Part shown: piece after piece, positions 25,362 to 33,176 of the stretch
Position numbering within the stretch: position 1 is the first letter of the stretch
Layout of the letters: every line of letters starts with the position of its first letter
DNA from: Flavobacteriales bacterium UBA720
GTDB lineage: Bacteria > Bacteroidota > Bacteroidia > Flavobacteriales > Weeksellaceae
Reading direction: 5' to 3'
NCBI GenBank assembly: GCA_002297505.1
Contig: DBLQ01000012.1
Span: 83,862-147,861, forward strand
Length of the DNA stretch: 64,000 nt
Position numbers and translations under genes: made by a program
Notes under the pieces: generated by a model
What the model was told of the DNA's origin: nothing
The model's database searches: none
Seen by the model: the letters and a program-made list of their open reading frames with translations, nothing else

Positions 25362-25988
25362 ATGGAATTCCGAAGAAGAACCAAAAAATTATCGGGTTTG
25401 CCCATTGCATTTTATGTGGTTGCGCTGTTATTTTTTGTGCTTTTATTTTCGTTTAATTCGCTTTATTACAAAGCATCTGAGCAGCCAATGCCTATTGCTG
25501 CAGAAACTCCGAAAACATTAGAAGCACCAAAATCAGATTCTATTACAAAACCGGAAATCTACGTCCCGGATGTGGAAGTTTTACCGCCTGATACGGTTAA
25601 TGTGGCAAAAGAATCGCCTGAACCGGAAGAGAACAAAACGCAGAAGGAAGATGCCAAACTCGCTCAAAAAGACGAGAAAAAAGAAGCAGTAATCTCAGAT
25701 TCTAAAGACGATAAAATCACAAAAATCGGGAAAGACAGGATTCTTACAGCCTTTATTCCCGGAACCATGGGAAAAGGCGGAAAATTACCGAATCATAATT
25801 GCAAGACCAAAGGCCAACTGGTAATGTTCATTACTATTGACAAAGCCGGAAATGTAACCAAGGCCGGACGCAGCAGCGGCATCAAAGACGCCTGCAACAT
25901 CACCGCCGCCGTAATTTGGCTGAAACAGTACGTTAAAGCCAAAAAGTCACAGAATATTTCTCAGGGAACTTATACGATTGATTTCTAA
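25362..25988 (+). CDS. Second TonB-like protein, in the ExbD gene position
   Basis: A 208-residue protein with a short cytosolic start (MEFRRRTKKLSGLP), one membrane helix (about 14-33), an acidic/Lys spacer, and a C-terminal domain FIPGTMGKGGKLPNHNC and SSGIKDACNITAAVIWLKQY that is paralogous to the one at 23690. The Cys pair is conserved. ExbD proteins of this group begin with a similar basic stretch, so an ExbD-like origin of the N-terminus is possible, but no ExbD Asp-containing helix is seen. It starts 4 bp after exbB. Confidence 0.82.
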   Translation: MEFRRRTKKLSGLPIAFYVVALLFFVLLFSFNSLYYKASEQPMPIAAETPKTLEAPKSDSITKPEIYVPDVEVLPPDTVNVAKESPEPEENKTQKEDAKLAQKDEKKEAVISDSKDDKITKIGKDRILTAFIPGTMGKGGKLPNHNCKTKGQLVMFITIDKAGNVTKAGRSSGIKDACNITAAVIWLKQYVKAKKSQNISQGTYTIDF

Positions 25989-25996
25989 AAGTATTT

Positions 25997-26101
25997 GGGC
26001 GCCAATTCCGGCTGTCACTACTCGCTTTTTTATTTTTTGCCAAGCTCAATTCCAAACAAAAAAATAAAAAGAGCTCAAACAGGCCGTTCCATCCGGGGCG
26101 C
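25997..26101. repeat. Intergenic palindromic repeat, copy C (inverted)
   Basis: In the opposite orientation to copies A and B: GGGCGCCAATTCCGGCTGTC, CTACTCGC, a T-rich/A-rich imperfect palindrome around CCAAGCTCAATTCC, then AAAAAGAGCTCAAACAGG and a GGGGCGC end. Its arms are more diverged than those of A and B but keep the GC-rich ends, the GAGCTC next to an A run and the central palindrome. It fills the gap between the second TonB-like gene and folC. Confidence 0.6.
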
Positions 26102-26174
26102 ACTTCCAGTGTCAAAACGTATTTTTAGCAGATAGAAATTTTCACTATTTAACTCTGATTTCCATAGCTTGTAG

Positions 26175-26182
26175 TAAATTTG
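26175..26182 (+). promoter_or_regulatory. Bacteroidota -7 box for folC
   Basis: TAAATTTG, 16 nt before the folC ATG; a matching TAnnTTTG element without a clear -33. Confidence 0.5.
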
Positions 26183-26198
26183 TCATTCATTTCAAATT

Positions 26199-27437
26199 AT
26201 GACTTCACAGGAATATCAGGAAGCCGTGGATTGGCTTGTTTTGCAGATGCCGAACTACCAGATTGACGGACAAAAAGCTTATAAACCGGGACTTGACAAT
26301 ATCAAAAAACTATGCGATTTTTTTGGAAATCCTCAGGATAAAATCAAAACCATTCATATCGGCGGCACTAACGGAAAAGGCTCCACAAGCAATATGCTGG
26401 CCTCGGTGTTACAGGAATCGGGCTATAAAGTTGGACTTTACAATTCGCCGCATCTGATTGATTTCACGGAAAGAATTAAAATCAATGGACAAAATTGCGA
26501 TAAAGAATTTGTTTACGGTTTTATCCAAAAACTGAAGCATTTACCGGAAGATATTCGTCCTTCCTTTTTTGAATTTACGACGATTATGGCCTTCGAATAT
26601 TTTTATCAGCGGAAGGTCGATGTTGCAATTATAGAAGTCGGATTAGGCGGAAGATTAGATTCCACCAACATCATCAGACCTTTGGTTTCGGCTATTACGA
26701 ATGTTCAGCTGGACCATCAGAACATTCTCGGCGATACGATTGAAGAAATTGCACGAGAAAAAGCCGGAATTGTCAAGGAAAATACTGTTATAATTTCTGG
26801 TGACGAAAACCCAGCTGTGAAAGAAATTGTCAGGCAAAAGGCCGCTGATGTCCATGCTGAATTCATTGATGCCACAGAAATTAAAACGGATTTAAATTCA
26901 GATTTAAAAGGTAATTATCAGAAAAAAAACATTCGTGTTGTTCTGGCTTTAGTGGCTGAATTGCGAAAGCAAGATTTGAAAATAGGTCAAGAAAATTTGG
27001 AATCCGGACTTCTGAATGTCCATCAAAACACAAACTTCATCGGCCGCTGGTTTGAATTCTCAAAAGAACCTTTAACGATTTGTGATACAGGACACAATCA
27101 AGCCGGGCTGGAAGAAGTATTCAAGCAATTGAATGAATATTCTCAATCAAAACATATTATTATAGGATTTGTCAATGACAAAAAAATTGACGATGTAATC
27201 CCGATGCTGCCGAAAGATGCCCACTACTATTTTGTAAAACCCAGCGTCAGCCGCGGACGAAACCCCGAAGATTATGAATTCCTGCTGAAAAATTCCCAGT
27301 TGCAGTACAAAATTTTTAGTTCTGTACAATCCGGCTATCTATCTGCAAAACAGAATTGTAAAACGGAAGAGATGATTTTTATTGGCGGCAGCAACTTTGT
27401 AGTGGGAGATTTTTTAGAAAAAAATTTGCTGATGTAG
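26199..27437 (+). CDS. folC: Bifunctional folylpolyglutamate/dihydrofolate synthase
   Basis: FolC adds glutamate to dihydropteroate and to folates, the last step of folate synthesis and the step that retains folates in the cell. The 412 residues carry the Mur-ligase P-loop GTNGKGST (56-63), the conserved SPHLIDFTERI (about 86-96), the Mg2+-binding EVGLGGRLDSTNI (about 147-159) and DTGHNQAGLEEV of the C-terminal domain. It is full length. Its own promoter is 16 bp upstream and tRNA genes follow. Confidence 0.95.
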   Translation: MTSQEYQEAVDWLVLQMPNYQIDGQKAYKPGLDNIKKLCDFFGNPQDKIKTIHIGGTNGKGSTSNMLASVLQESGYKVGLYNSPHLIDFTERIKINGQNCDKEFVYGFIQKLKHLPEDIRPSFFEFTTIMAFEYFYQRKVDVAIIEVGLGGRLDSTNIIRPLVSAITNVQLDHQNILGDTIEEIAREKAGIVKENTVIISGDENPAVKEIVRQKAADVHAEFIDATEIKTDLNSDLKGNYQKKNIRVVLALVAELRKQDLKIGQENLESGLLNVHQNTNFIGRWFEFSKEPLTICDTGHNQAGLEEVFKQLNEYSQSKHIIIGFVNDKKIDDVIPMLPKDAHYYFVKPSVSRGRNPEDYEFLLKNSQLQYKIFSSVQSGYLSAKQNCKTEEMIFIGGSNFVVGDFLEKNLLM

Positions 27438-27455
27438 TTATAAATTGTATATTTG
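27425..27455 (+). promoter_or_regulatory. Promoter of the tRNA-Val cluster
   Basis: TTTG (27425-27428), 19 bp, TATATTTG (27448-27455): an exact match to the Bacteroidota primary sigma consensus. The -33 lies in the last codons of folC. The first tRNA begins 27 nt downstream. Confidence 0.75.
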
Positions 27456-27481
27456 CACCACTCAAAACGGTAACACGTTGC

Positions 27482-27556
27482 GGGCTCTTAGCTCAGTTGG
27501 TTCAGAGCATCTGGTTTACACCCAGAGGGTCGGGGGTTCGAATCCCTCAGGGCCCA
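27482..27556 (+). tRNA. tRNA-Val (anticodon TAC)
   Basis: 75-nt cloverleaf: acceptor GGGCTCT with AGGGCCC, D arm GCTCAGTTGG, anticodon loop TTTACAC (anticodon TAC, reads GTA and other GTN codons), T arm GGGGGTTCGAATCCC, discriminator A. CCA is not encoded. Confidence 0.97.
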
Positions 27557-27585
27557 CAAAGGAACGAAACCTTTAGAAAAAATTC

Positions 27586-27660
27586 GGGTTCTTAGCTCAG
27601 TTGGTTCAGAGCATCTGGTTTACACCCAGAGGGTCGGGGGTTCGAATCCCTCAGGACCCA
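27586..27660 (+). tRNA. tRNA-Val (anticodon TAC), second copy
   Basis: Nearly identical to the copy at 27482. The acceptor is GGGTTCT with AGGACCC, so one C-G pair became U-A on both sides: a compensated change. The same anticodon loop TTTACAC. CCA is not encoded. Confidence 0.97.
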
Positions 27661-27661
27661 C

Positions 27662-27691
27662 AAAATCTTCCAAACTTTTGGGAGATTTTTT
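27662..27691 (+). terminator. Hairpin after the second tRNA-Val
   Basis: AAAATCTTCCAAA pairs with TTTGGGAGATTTT (13 bp including one G-U), followed by a T-rich tract. It may end the transcript or serve as a processing point before the third tRNA, 17 bp downstream. Confidence 0.65.
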
Positions 27692-27707
27692 ATTTCAAAT
27701 TTTCAAA

Positions 27708-27782
27708 GGGCGATTAGCTCAGTTGGTTTAGAGCGTTGCGTTGACATCGCAGAGGTCACTGGTTCGAATCCTGTATCGCCCA
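27708..27782 (+). tRNA. tRNA-Val (anticodon GAC)
   Basis: 75 nt with acceptor GGGCGAT and ATCGCCC, anticodon loop TTGACAT (anticodon GAC, reads GTC and GTT), T arm CTGGTTCGAATCCTG, discriminator A. With the two TAC copies it makes a three-gene valine cluster. Confidence 0.97.
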
Positions 27783-27967
27783 CTTTTTTTCTTAAATATT
27801 TCTTAAAACATTCAGATCCATTTAACATAATTGTTAAAGTTGCATAAAAAACTTAAGCAGCCGTTTAACTTTTTAAGTAAGGACAGATTTTTGATCGTAA
27901 ATTGCGGGATATAAATCAATGCGATTGTTGGAAATCTCTTCTTTACTAATCCTCAAAAAGGAAACCT

Positions 27968-28462
27968 ATGAAAAGATATTATGCGGTATTAATCAGCTTA
28001 TATACTATTTTTCTGTTGTACATGATGTTCTATGGCTGCGGCAGACATCCGGAATATGGATTTTTGCAGCTTAATCCATTTCAGAGCATCAAATATTTTC
28101 TGAACTACCACCAGATTTTTTCCGAAAAATTCATGGTAAACATCATCGGAAATATTCTCGTATTCATTCCTTACGGCTGGATGGGCATACTGAACAAGCG
28201 GTTCAACAACCTTGCGATGTTGGTTTTTCTTTTCGTGTCCTGGATTTCGATGATTGAATTGGCGCAGCTTTATACTGCAAGAGGAACTGCCGACATTGAC
28301 GATGTTTTTCTAAACACTTTCGGAATGTTAATTGGTTATACGATATTGCAAGTGGCGAGGAAAATCAACGTTGCCAATATCCGGACTATTTTGGAACGCG
28401 AATATCAGCAATCAATTTTTTCTGATGTAGCCAGCCATCTGTCCCAGCTTATAAAAATCTAA
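27968..28462 (+). CDS. VanZ family membrane protein
   Basis: A 164-residue membrane protein with four helices. The VanZ signature includes NIIGNILVFIPYG (about 59-71), SMIELAQLYTARGTADIDDVFLNTFG (about 98-123, with a D-D-V-x-N pattern) and G-rich last helix. VanZ proteins are linked to glycopeptide tolerance and envelope traits, without a known mechanism. An AAGGAAA sequence precedes the ATG. Its last 51 bp overlap the 3' end of the convergent glycosyltransferase gene. Confidence 0.88.
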   Translation: MKRYYAVLISLYTIFLLYMMFYGCGRHPEYGFLQLNPFQSIKYFLNYHQIFSEKFMVNIIGNILVFIPYGWMGILNKRFNNLAMLVFLFVSWISMIELAQLYTARGTADIDDVFLNTFGMLIGYTILQVARKINVANIRTILEREYQQSIFSDVASHLSQLIKI

Positions 28463-29311
28463 GAGCCTCAGCGGCGCATAACCCGACAACAGCGCACGAA
28501 AAAGCACAGGCTTCACTATATTGTAAAGCGTCCGGAAAGGAAACAGCAGATGACTATCTTTAAGTGAAAAATAAGCCTTAGCTAACTTGATCTCACTGTT
28601 CGTGTCCAAACTTTTTGCCCTGATGAGCTGGGCAAGACTTCTGGCCGACTGATCCGCTTTGTCAAGAAAGACATGGTTGGTTTCTACATCATCATTAACA
28701 ATAGGATTCTCGATATGGTCAATTTTGACGCCCGATTTAAAGAGATCCTTGGCGAAAATTAAATCTTCGTAGCCATACTGCGTTATGGACTCGTCGAAAG
28801 GATGCGCTTCCAAAACTGTCTTTTTTACTACGAAATTATTGGTCTGGAAGTGGAGATAAGGAAACTTGATTCGCTCTTCTACATTTAGATTTTCTCTTTC
28901 AACTGCAAATTTCCATCGCAGTCCATATTCTCGGCCAGGTTTTAGTTCTTCCACTTTTCGTCCGCCGTAGATCACGTCAGGATGTTTTGCATTGATAAAA
29001 TCAAGATAATTTTGAATGAAGTGAGGGCTGCTGACTTTCCCGTCACAGTCCAAAAAAAGCAGATAATCTGACTGCGTATATTTGAGAAACAGATTTCGGA
29101 TTTTCGAACGTCCTATATTCTCGGGGAGAAAAATGAAACGGTTGACCTTGGATTCCAAAAGCATATTTTTTTCTACGAAATTTTTAGTAGAAGCGTCATC
29201 AATTAAAATTATTTCCGCATCCAGCTGACCTGATACAATTTGGTCATTGACCGCGTTAACCAAATCATTGACATCAAAATTATAAACCGGAATACAAATA
29301 CTTAGTATCAT
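28412..29311 (-). CDS. Glycosyltransferase family 2
   Basis: A 299-residue GT-A fold enzyme. LSICIPVYN opens the nucleotide-sugar site, IILIDDAS (about 45-52) and FLDCDGKVS (about 101-109) carry the metal-binding Asp residues, and YGYEDLIFAKDLFK (about 194-207) the later acidic catalytic motif. The start MILSICIP at 29311 overlaps the GT9 stop by 4 bp (ATGA), a tight translational link; a farther upstream ATG would lie inside the GT9 frame. Donor and acceptor sugars are unknown. Confidence 0.92.
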   Translation of the reverse strand: MILSICIPVYNFDVNDLVNAVNDQIVSGQLDAEIILIDDASTKNFVEKNMLLESKVNRFIFLPENIGRSKIRNLFLKYTQSDYLLFLDCDGKVSSPHFIQNYLDFINAKHPDVIYGGRKVEELKPGREYGLRWKFAVERENLNVEERIKFPYLHFQTNNFVVKKTVLEAHPFDESITQYGYEDLIFAKDLFKSGVKIDHIENPIVNDDVETNHVFLDKADQSARSLAQLIRAKSLDTNSEIKLAKAYFSLKDSHLLFPFRTLYNIVKPVLFRALLSGYAPLRLLDFYKLGQMAGYIRKN

Positions 29312-30273
29312 ATCCGTTCTACAATTTTCTGAATATTGAGTTCTTCCAGACAGGCATAGTCCCCGCGGAAACATTCCTTATCCCCAAAAACGGAACATGG
29401 CCTGCAGGATAAATCCTTAACATGTACAATATCTTCTTCGCGCTGTCCATAGCCCAGAAAGCCCGCATAATGATGAGTAGAACCCCAGACGGAAACGCAC
29501 CGTGTCCCCATCAGGCTGGCAAGGTGCATATTGGCAGAGTCCATGGAAATCATCACTTCCAGCGTCGCAATCTTCTGAAGTTCTTCTTTCAGTGTTAATT
29601 TTCCGGCCAGACTCGCGGTATTCGGGAGCTGACTTTCCCAGGAGTTCAGGATATCATTTTCTTCTTGGCCACCACCGAAAAAATAAAGACGGTGCGTTTT
29701 CGACAGAATCCTGGCTAATTCAAAAGATTTTTCCAGTGGCATCATTTTGCCTTTGTGCTGGGCAAACGGCGCAAACCCGATGTCTTTTTTTTCAAGAGAC
29801 TGCGGACGCAACTGATGGGATAACACGACGCCGAAACCCATTCTCCGAAAAACATCGGCGTAACGTTCTACCGTTCTCCGAAGCTGTATTTTGTTCAGAT
29901 TCCAAACATCGGTGAGTTTTTCTTTCTCATCTTTGCCTTTATCGATCTGGAAAACCTTAAATCCGTGTCGGATAAAGATTGTATTGATCATTTTGGTTCG
30001 GATCACATCATGAAGATCTGCGACATAATCCGGATTGTAGGTCTTGATAAGATCTTTTGTTAATTGACGGATGCCGAAAATCCCTTTGTAGTCGTCAAAG
30101 CTTACACCATGGAACTTGAGTCTCGGATGCCTGTCGAAGAGATCTTTGAAATTGTCGCGGCTTACAAAGACGAGTTCTACATCCGGATTCTGCTCCAGAA
30201 ACTCAACACAGACCGGAACCGTCATTGCCACGTCTCCGAAAGCGGAAAAACGATATGCCAGAATTCTCTTCAC
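29308..30273 (-). CDS. Glycosyltransferase family 9 (heptosyltransferase-like)
   Basis: A 321-residue GT-B fold protein of the LPS heptosyltransferase group. N-terminal RFSAFGDVAMTVPV (about 8-21) is the GDxxxxxP signature, and the C-terminal domain has IGFAPFAQHKGKMMP, then SMDSANMHLASLMGTRCVSVWGSTHH (about 242-267), the nucleotide-sugar binding motif. It likely adds a sugar to lipopolysaccharide core or a similar envelope glycan. It lies between sufE (adjacent, 0 bp) and the GT2 gene. Confidence 0.93.
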   Translation of the reverse strand: MKRILAYRFSAFGDVAMTVPVCVEFLEQNPDVELVFVSRDNFKDLFDRHPRLKFHGVSFDDYKGIFGIRQLTKDLIKTYNPDYVADLHDVIRTKMINTIFIRHGFKVFQIDKGKDEKEKLTDVWNLNKIQLRRTVERYADVFRRMGFGVVLSHQLRPQSLEKKDIGFAPFAQHKGKMMPLEKSFELARILSKTHRLYFFGGGQEENDILNSWESQLPNTASLAGKLTLKEELQKIATLEVMISMDSANMHLASLMGTRCVSVWGSTHHYAGFLGYGQREEDIVHVKDLSCRPCSVFGDKECFRGDYACLEELNIQKIVERI

Positions 30274-30693
30274 CTACTTCTTTAGTTGAAATGCAACTGC
30301 GTAAAATTTGATCTGCTTGGTCATTGCCATCAGACCATTCGCTCTGGAGGGCGACAAGAATTCCTGCAGACCAATTTCGGAGATAAAGTTAAAATCCGAA
30401 TCCAGGATTTCCTGCGTTGAGTGTCCACTGTAGATTCTCACCAAAAGAGAAACAATTCCTTTCGGCAGGATACCATCCGAATCGGCATTGAAAAACAATT
30501 TTCCGTCCTTAAATTCAGCATCGATCCAGACTTTGGACTGACAACCGCGGATAAGATTTTCATCCGTTTTTTTGTCCTCAGGAAGGCCTTTCAGCTCCTT
30601 TCCCAAGTCTATGATGTACTCATATTTCTGTTCCCAATCCTCCAGGAAGGCAAATTCCTCAATCAGTTCCTGCTGTTTTTCTTTTATGGTCAT
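30274..30693 (-). CDS. sufE: Sulfur acceptor protein SufE
   Basis: SufE accepts persulfide from the cysteine desulfurase SufS and passes it to the SufBCD scaffold. The 139-residue protein is typical: the reactive cysteine is Cys51 in LIRGCQSKVW, the same number as in E. coli SufE, and the tail LSPSRANGLMAMTKQIKFYA is the family end. It is not with other suf genes here but lies between pepT and a glycosyltransferase, with 13 bp to pepT. Confidence 0.96.
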   Translation of the reverse strand: MTIKEKQQELIEEFAFLEDWEQKYEYIIDLGKELKGLPEDKKTDENLIRGCQSKVWIDAEFKDGKLFFNADSDGILPKGIVSLLVRIYSGHSTQEILDSDFNFISEIGLQEFLSPSRANGLMAMTKQIKFYAVAFQLKK

Positions 30694-30706
30694 TCCGAAT
30701 GGATTA

Positions 30707-31972
30707 TCAATTATGATTCAATGATTTAACAGACTGTGCAATATTCACAATCACTTTAACGGCTGCTAGCATACTTTCCAAAGGTACGAATTCGTAAGGT
30801 CCGTGGAAGTTATGGCCGCCGGCGAAAATATTTGGGCAAGGCAGTCCCATATAGGACAATTGTGCACCGTCCGTTCCGCCTCGGATTGCTTTGATTTTTG
30901 GTTCTATCCCTGCATCTTTCATGGCTTGTTCTGCGATATCTACAATATGCATTTTGCCTTCAAACTGCTTTTTCATATTGAGATATTGAGGTTTGATTTC
31001 TATCTCAGCAGTTTTTGCGCCATACTTCTGATTGATCGCTTCAACTTTTTCAGCAATGAGTTTTTTTCTATCTTCAAACTTCTGGTCATCGTGATCACGA
31101 ATAATGTATTGAAGTTTAGCCTCGGAAACATCGCCTTCAAAATCGGTCAAATGGAAAAATCCTTCGAAACCTTTCGTTGTTGCAGGCGTTTCATTGGCCG
31201 GAAGCGATTGGATAAATTCCGACGCTATTAATCCGGCATTCAGCATTTTTCCGTACGAATAGCCCGGATGTACAGACAAACCGTGAATTTTCACTACAGC
31301 TCCCGCAGCATTGAAGTTTTCATATTCCAATTCTCCGATTTCTCCGCCGTCCATCGTGTAAGCCCATTCGGCCCCGAATTTTTCAACATCAAAATGATGC
31401 GCACCTCTTCCAATTTCTTCGTCCGGATTGAAACCGATCGAGATTCTGCCGTGTTTGATTTGCGGATGGGCCAGTAAAAATTCTGCCGCTGTTACAATCT
31501 CTGCAACACCGGCTTTATCATCGGCGCTCAGCAACGTTGTTCCGTCCGTGGTGATGATGGTTTGTCCGATATATTTTTTTAGAGATTCAAATTTGGTGGA
31601 TGACAAAGTAAATCCGGTTTCTTTGTTCAGTAACAGATCTTCGCCGTCATAATTTTCCCAAATCTGGGGATTCACATTTTCGCCATTGAAGTCCGGTGAA
31701 GAATCGTAATGTGCAATGAATCCAACCTGAGGCACTTTTTCGTCTTGATTGGAAGGAATGAATCCAAAAACGTAGCCCTTTTCATCGATGCTCACATCTT
31801 CCAGACCAAGTTCCTGCAATTCTTTATAGAGGTAGTTCGCAATGTCCCACTGCCTTTCTGTACTAGGCGTAGTCTCACTTTCTGCGTCGCTGGTCGAAAA
31901 TATCTTGATGTAATTGATGAATCGGTTCAGGAGTTTTTGGCTCCAAACTGCGTCTAATTGGATGTTTTCCAT
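30707..31972 (-). CDS. pepT: Peptidase T (tripeptidase)
   Basis: A 421-residue M20 zinc aminopeptidase that releases the N-terminal residue of tripeptides. Motifs: GFIAHYDSSPDFNGENV (first zinc His and Asp), LLSADDKAGVAEIV (bridging Asp), NPDEEIGRGAHHFD (catalytic Glu pair), YTMDGGEIGELEYE and AIRGGTDGAQLSYMGLPCPN with the C-terminal zinc region FAGGHNFHGPYEFVP. It is the first gene of a run with sufE, GT9 and GT2 and has a strong promoter upstream. Confidence 0.95.
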   Translation of the reverse strand: MENIQLDAVWSQKLLNRFINYIKIFSTSDAESETTPSTERQWDIANYLYKELQELGLEDVSIDEKGYVFGFIPSNQDEKVPQVGFIAHYDSSPDFNGENVNPQIWENYDGEDLLLNKETGFTLSSTKFESLKKYIGQTIITTDGTTLLSADDKAGVAEIVTAAEFLLAHPQIKHGRISIGFNPDEEIGRGAHHFDVEKFGAEWAYTMDGGEIGELEYENFNAAGAVVKIHGLSVHPGYSYGKMLNAGLIASEFIQSLPANETPATTKGFEGFFHLTDFEGDVSEAKLQYIIRDHDDQKFEDRKKLIAEKVEAINQKYGAKTAEIEIKPQYLNMKKQFEGKMHIVDIAEQAMKDAGIEPKIKAIRGGTDGAQLSYMGLPCPNIFAGGHNFHGPYEFVPLESMLAAVKVIVNIAQSVKSLNHN

Positions 31973-31991
31973 ATAATTTGGTATATCTGTG

Positions 31992-32023
31992 CAAAGTTAT
32001 ATATTTATGGAGTGAACAGCAAA
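31992..32023 (-). promoter_or_regulatory. pepT promoter
   Basis: On the minus strand TTTG (32020-32023), 20 bp, TAACTTTG (31992-31999), then 19 nt to the ATG. It probably serves pepT, sufE and the two glycosyltransferases. Confidence 0.65.
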
Positions 32024-32104
32024 CAAATCATAGCCGGAGTTCAAAGTTGAATGGTGATAGATCATGGCGATGGATGACCTCAATGTTGTTTTACACCGGA
32101 ACCT

Positions 32105-32187
32105 GCAGCCCGACTTGAGTGGAGCTCTTTTTTTGCGTGGGCAAAGCCTGGCAAAAAAAGCGGGAACGGAAGGCGGAAAAGCTGCCC
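32105..32187. repeat. Intergenic palindromic repeat, copy B
   Basis: GCAGCCCGACTTGAGTGGAG, CTC and a T run, a short centre with GGGCAAAGCCTGG inside T7GC/GCA7, then AGCGGGAACGGAAGGCGGAA and AGCTGCCC. Its arms differ from copy A at only a few positions. It ends 23 bp before the HMG-CoA lyase ATG and is open in the gene's frame, so an erroneous upstream start would code through it. Confidence 0.8.
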
Positions 32188-32210
32188 AAATAAATTTTAA
32201 ATTAAAGTCA

Positions 32211-33059
32211 ATGTTCTTAACAGAATGTCCACGCGACGCGATGCAAGGCTGGGGCGAGTTTATCCCCACGCAACAGAAAATCGATTACATCAACAGGCTG
32301 ATGGAAGTACGTTTCGACGTCCTGGATTGCGGCAGCTTCGTCAATCCGAAAACAATGCCTCAGATGGCGGACTCCGGAATTGTGGTGGACGAAATCGACA
32401 AATCACTTTCCAATACGAAACTGTCTGTAGTGGTGGCTAATCTTCGGGGCGCCGAAAAGGCTTTGAGTCATGAGCAGGTTGATATTCTGGGTTTTCCGTT
32501 TTCAATTTCCGAAACATTCCAGCATAGAAATACGAATAAAAGCCGGGAAGAGGCCTTTAGCGAAGTGGTAAAAATCCTGGAGCTGACTCGGTCCGAAGGC
32601 AGACAGCTGAACCTTTACTTCTCTATGGCTTTTGGCAATCCTTATGGCGAAAGCTGGAAATGGGAAGATGTTGATTTCTGGGCAAAACGTTTCGAGGAAA
32701 TCGGAATCCAAGATGTTTTGCTCTCAGACACTACCGGCGTTGGCGATGTAGAGCGGATTGCGCTACTGTTCAACAAAATACCTTCGAAATATCCCGGCAT
32801 TCATTTCGGGGCGCATTTTCATAACCGTTACGAAGATTCTTACATGAAGCTGAAAGCAGCTTACGATGAAGGCTGCAAAAGATTCGACAGCGCCATAAAA
32901 GGCATCGGCGGCTGTCCTATGGCAAAAGATGATCTGGTGGGTAATATGCCGACAGAAAAAGTTTTCACTTTTATGCAGTCGGAGAAATTGGATATCCATC
33001 AGAATCTGCTTCATTTTGAAAGCGCCTATAACATGGCGAAAGACATTTTTCATTTTTGA
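32211..33059 (+). CDS. mvaB: Hydroxymethylglutaryl-CoA lyase
   Basis: A 282-residue TIM-barrel lyase that splits HMG-CoA to acetyl-CoA and acetoacetate, as in leucine degradation. It starts MFLTECPRDAMQGW, the family N-terminus; HFHNRYEDS holds metal ligands, and GGCPMAKDDLVGNMPTE is the glycine-rich loop with the catalytic Cys. The ATG at 32211 is chosen because the family start is there; upstream sequence is the intergenic repeat. Length matches known HMG-CoA lyases. Confidence 0.92.
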   Translation: MFLTECPRDAMQGWGEFIPTQQKIDYINRLMEVRFDVLDCGSFVNPKTMPQMADSGIVVDEIDKSLSNTKLSVVVANLRGAEKALSHEQVDILGFPFSISETFQHRNTNKSREEAFSEVVKILELTRSEGRQLNLYFSMAFGNPYGESWKWEDVDFWAKRFEEIGIQDVLLSDTTGVGDVERIALLFNKIPSKYPGIHFGAHFHNRYEDSYMKLKAAYDEGCKRFDSAIKGIGGCPMAKDDLVGNMPTEKVFTFMQSEKLDIHQNLLHFESAYNMAKDIFHF

Positions 33060-33118
33060 TTTGATCTTTCCGGATATTATTTTTATCATATTTTCACAAA
33101 AATTGATACTTTTCATTT

Positions 33119-33126
33119 TAGATTTG
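33119..33126 (+). promoter_or_regulatory. Bacteroidota -7 box before the OsmC-like gene
   Basis: TAGATTTG, a TAnnTTTG match, 50 nt before the ATG at 33177. Confidence 0.4.
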
Positions 33127-33176
33127 AAAAAAACGCTGTAAATTTAATACAGAAAAAACAATTTAATATCCACGTT

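Noticed and set aside
32064..32210. A longer start for HMG-CoA lyase
   Set aside because: The added 49 residues are coded mostly by an intergenic repeat copy; the family N-terminus begins at the ATG at 32211.
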